NCBI GenBank assembly: GCA_019423125.1
Contig: JAHZBZ010000011.1
Location: forward strand, 25,525-49,210
From: Bacillota bacterium
GTDB lineage: Bacteria > Bacillota > Clostridia > Christensenellales > Borkfalkiaceae
Direction of reading: 5' to 3'
DNA: 23,686 bases
Shown here: positions 22,892 through 23,686 of the stretch, piece after piece
How positions within the stretch are numbered: the stretch's first letter is position 1
How the letters are laid out: every line of letters starts with the position of its first letter
Program-made: the position numbers and the translations under genes
The notes under the pieces: generated by a model
Databases searched by the model: none
Told to the model about the DNA's origin: nothing
What the model saw: only the letters and a program-made list of their open reading frames with translations

Positions 22892-23635
22892 TCATGATAA
22901 CGGTGCGCCTTCGCTCTTAGATACCTTTCTCCGACTTCTGCCGCTCAGCCGCCCGTAAAGCTCTTTCTTCTTGTGCCGCGAGACGGGGATCTCGACAGAG
23001 CCGATGCGCACACTGTTGCGGCTGAGGCATTCGATATAGCGCAGATTTACCATATACTTCGCGGAACAGCGGTAAAACCCCGCCTGTTCCAGCCCTTTTT
23101 CCACTCCGCACAGTTGCCCGCGCATTGTAAGAGCGCCGTCGAACAAATGATAGATGAGGTAGTGATCGCTCACTTCCACAAACTTAAGGTCCTTGGTGTA
23201 GACACGGTAATACTCTCCCCCCTCTTTTATGAGAAGGCTCTTGCCGTTCTCCTTTCGGTCGCGACAGCACGCCCGCTCAAACGCACAGACAAACTGATCG
23301 TAACCGACGGGAACTGATAAAACCCCCGAAGCCTCGATCATATATCCGCTCATGGCGGCGGAAGCATCTTCGGAAACGAGGATAATGCTTGCACGCGGGA
23401 CTATTTCCCGCAGAAGAACAAGCGTTTCCGTCCTGCCGGCACACCCGCTGAATACGACGGTGTACATTTCCGGGTACAGCGCAGCCGAAAATGAATCAAG
23501 ATCCGAAAAGACGGTACAACGACACGGGGTTCCCTTTGTCCTGCAACAGTCCTCGGAAAATTTTTTTAAAATACCCGAGATCTTTTTATTACCGCTCAGG
23601 ATCGCAACTTGGATAAGCCGTTCTTCCCTGCTCAT
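22892..23635 (-). CDS. LytTR DNA-binding regulator with degenerate receiver domain
   Basis: A 247-residue protein from the ATG at 23635; another in-frame ATG at 23668 would add 11 residues but lies inside a palindrome. The N-terminal half (about 5-125) resembles a response-regulator receiver (IQVAILSGNKK, YTVVFSGCAG, ASIILVSED). The phospho-acceptor Asp is replaced by Ser in VVFSG, and the conserved Lys near SVPV is also missing, so phosphorylation is unlikely. The C-terminal half is a LytTR domain (about 135-235: YYRVYTKDLKFVEVSDHYLIYH, YRCSAKYMVNLRYIECL, VEIPVSRHKKKEL). LytTR proteins usually bind direct repeats upstream of surface or virulence genes. Only 49 bp separate it from the GH3 gene, suggesting local control. 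Confidence 0.85.
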   Translation of the reverse strand: MSREERLIQVAILSGNKKISGILKKFSEDCCRTKGTPCRCTVFSDLDSFSAALYPEMYTVVFSGCAGRTETLVLLREIVPRASIILVSEDASAAMSGYMIEASGVLSVPVGYDQFVCAFERACCRDRKENGKSLLIKEGGEYYRVYTKDLKFVEVSDHYLIYHLFDGALTMRGQLCGVEKGLEQAGFYRCSAKYMVNLRYIECLSRNSVRIGSVEIPVSRHKKKELYGRLSGRSRRKVSKSEGAPLS

Positions 23636-23665
23636 TTGTTTCTGTATTCCGCCCCCGATCTTGTA

Positions 23666-23686
23666 CATCTATTATTTTAATAGATG
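23666..23686. promoter_or_regulatory. 9-bp perfect inverted repeat at the window edge
   Basis: Arms catctatta (23666-23674) and taatagatg (23678-23686) are exact reverse complements with a ttt spacer. It sits about 31 bp upstream of the preferred LytTR gene start and ends exactly at the window edge, so it may be longer. It could be an operator or part of a promoter. Confidence 0.5.

Noticed and set aside
18997..22920. A 1307-codon open frame on the plus strand opposite the large GH3 gene
   Set aside because: It is a mirror of GC-rich codon use in the GH3 gene; its residues are Arg/Asp/Val-rich low-sense protein with no domain, while the minus-strand frame carries GH3 motifs and a good ribosome site.

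Overview
The window looks like chromosomal DNA of a GC-rich, gut-type Firmicute. A Clostridia lineage such as Christensenellales is my guess, inferred from gene style and not proven. Four minus-strand promoters carry an exact TTGACA -35 with a 17-bp spacer. Ribosome binding sites are AGGAGG-like, lipoproteins are common, and the protein repertoire (BspA-type leucine-rich repeats, InlB-type B-repeats, LytTR regulator, r1t-type holin, SPL-family radical SAM) is typical of that group. No rRNA, tRNA, CRISPR array or insertion sequence was seen.

Layout. 1-741 has no convincing gene. It holds seven 38-bp tandem repeats, a 40-bp perfect palindrome, and a strong minus-strand promoter reading into structured DNA, a candidate small RNA. 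742-2495 holds small genes: a 58-residue Rho-N/SAP-like protein divergent from a double-HTH regulator, an orphan r1t-like holin, and a cysteine-rich protein with an acidic repeat tail. 2512-4191 is a BspA-type LRR lipoprotein behind a perfect consensus promoter. 4475-5792 is a MarR regulator overlapping an SPL-family radical SAM gene, with a 13-bp perfect inverted repeat laid over the promoter. 6188-6612 is a small membrane-protein gene whose frame is broken near its start.

6888-23668 is a minus-strand locus for cell-surface polysaccharide work. In transcription order it encodes a LytTR regulator with a degenerate receiver, a 1399-residue surface GH3-family enzyme with a collagen-like stretch and membrane anchor, a lipoprotein with InlB-type repeats and a carbohydrate-binding-like domain, a second GH3-family enzyme with a membrane segment at each end, a lipoprotein joining B-repeat, LRR and SGNH domains, an SGNH-LRR protein, an 81-residue membrane protein, an MBOAT acyltransferase, and an AMP-forming acyl ligase. 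The last five are tightly packed and resemble a Dlt/Alg-type acylation module without a recognisable carrier protein. My inference is that the locus binds and trims a glycan (GH3 pair, CBM lipoprotein) and acylates a surface polymer (ligase, MBOAT, SGNH pair), perhaps controlled by the LytTR protein. The substrate, the acyl group and any functional link between the two halves are unproven.
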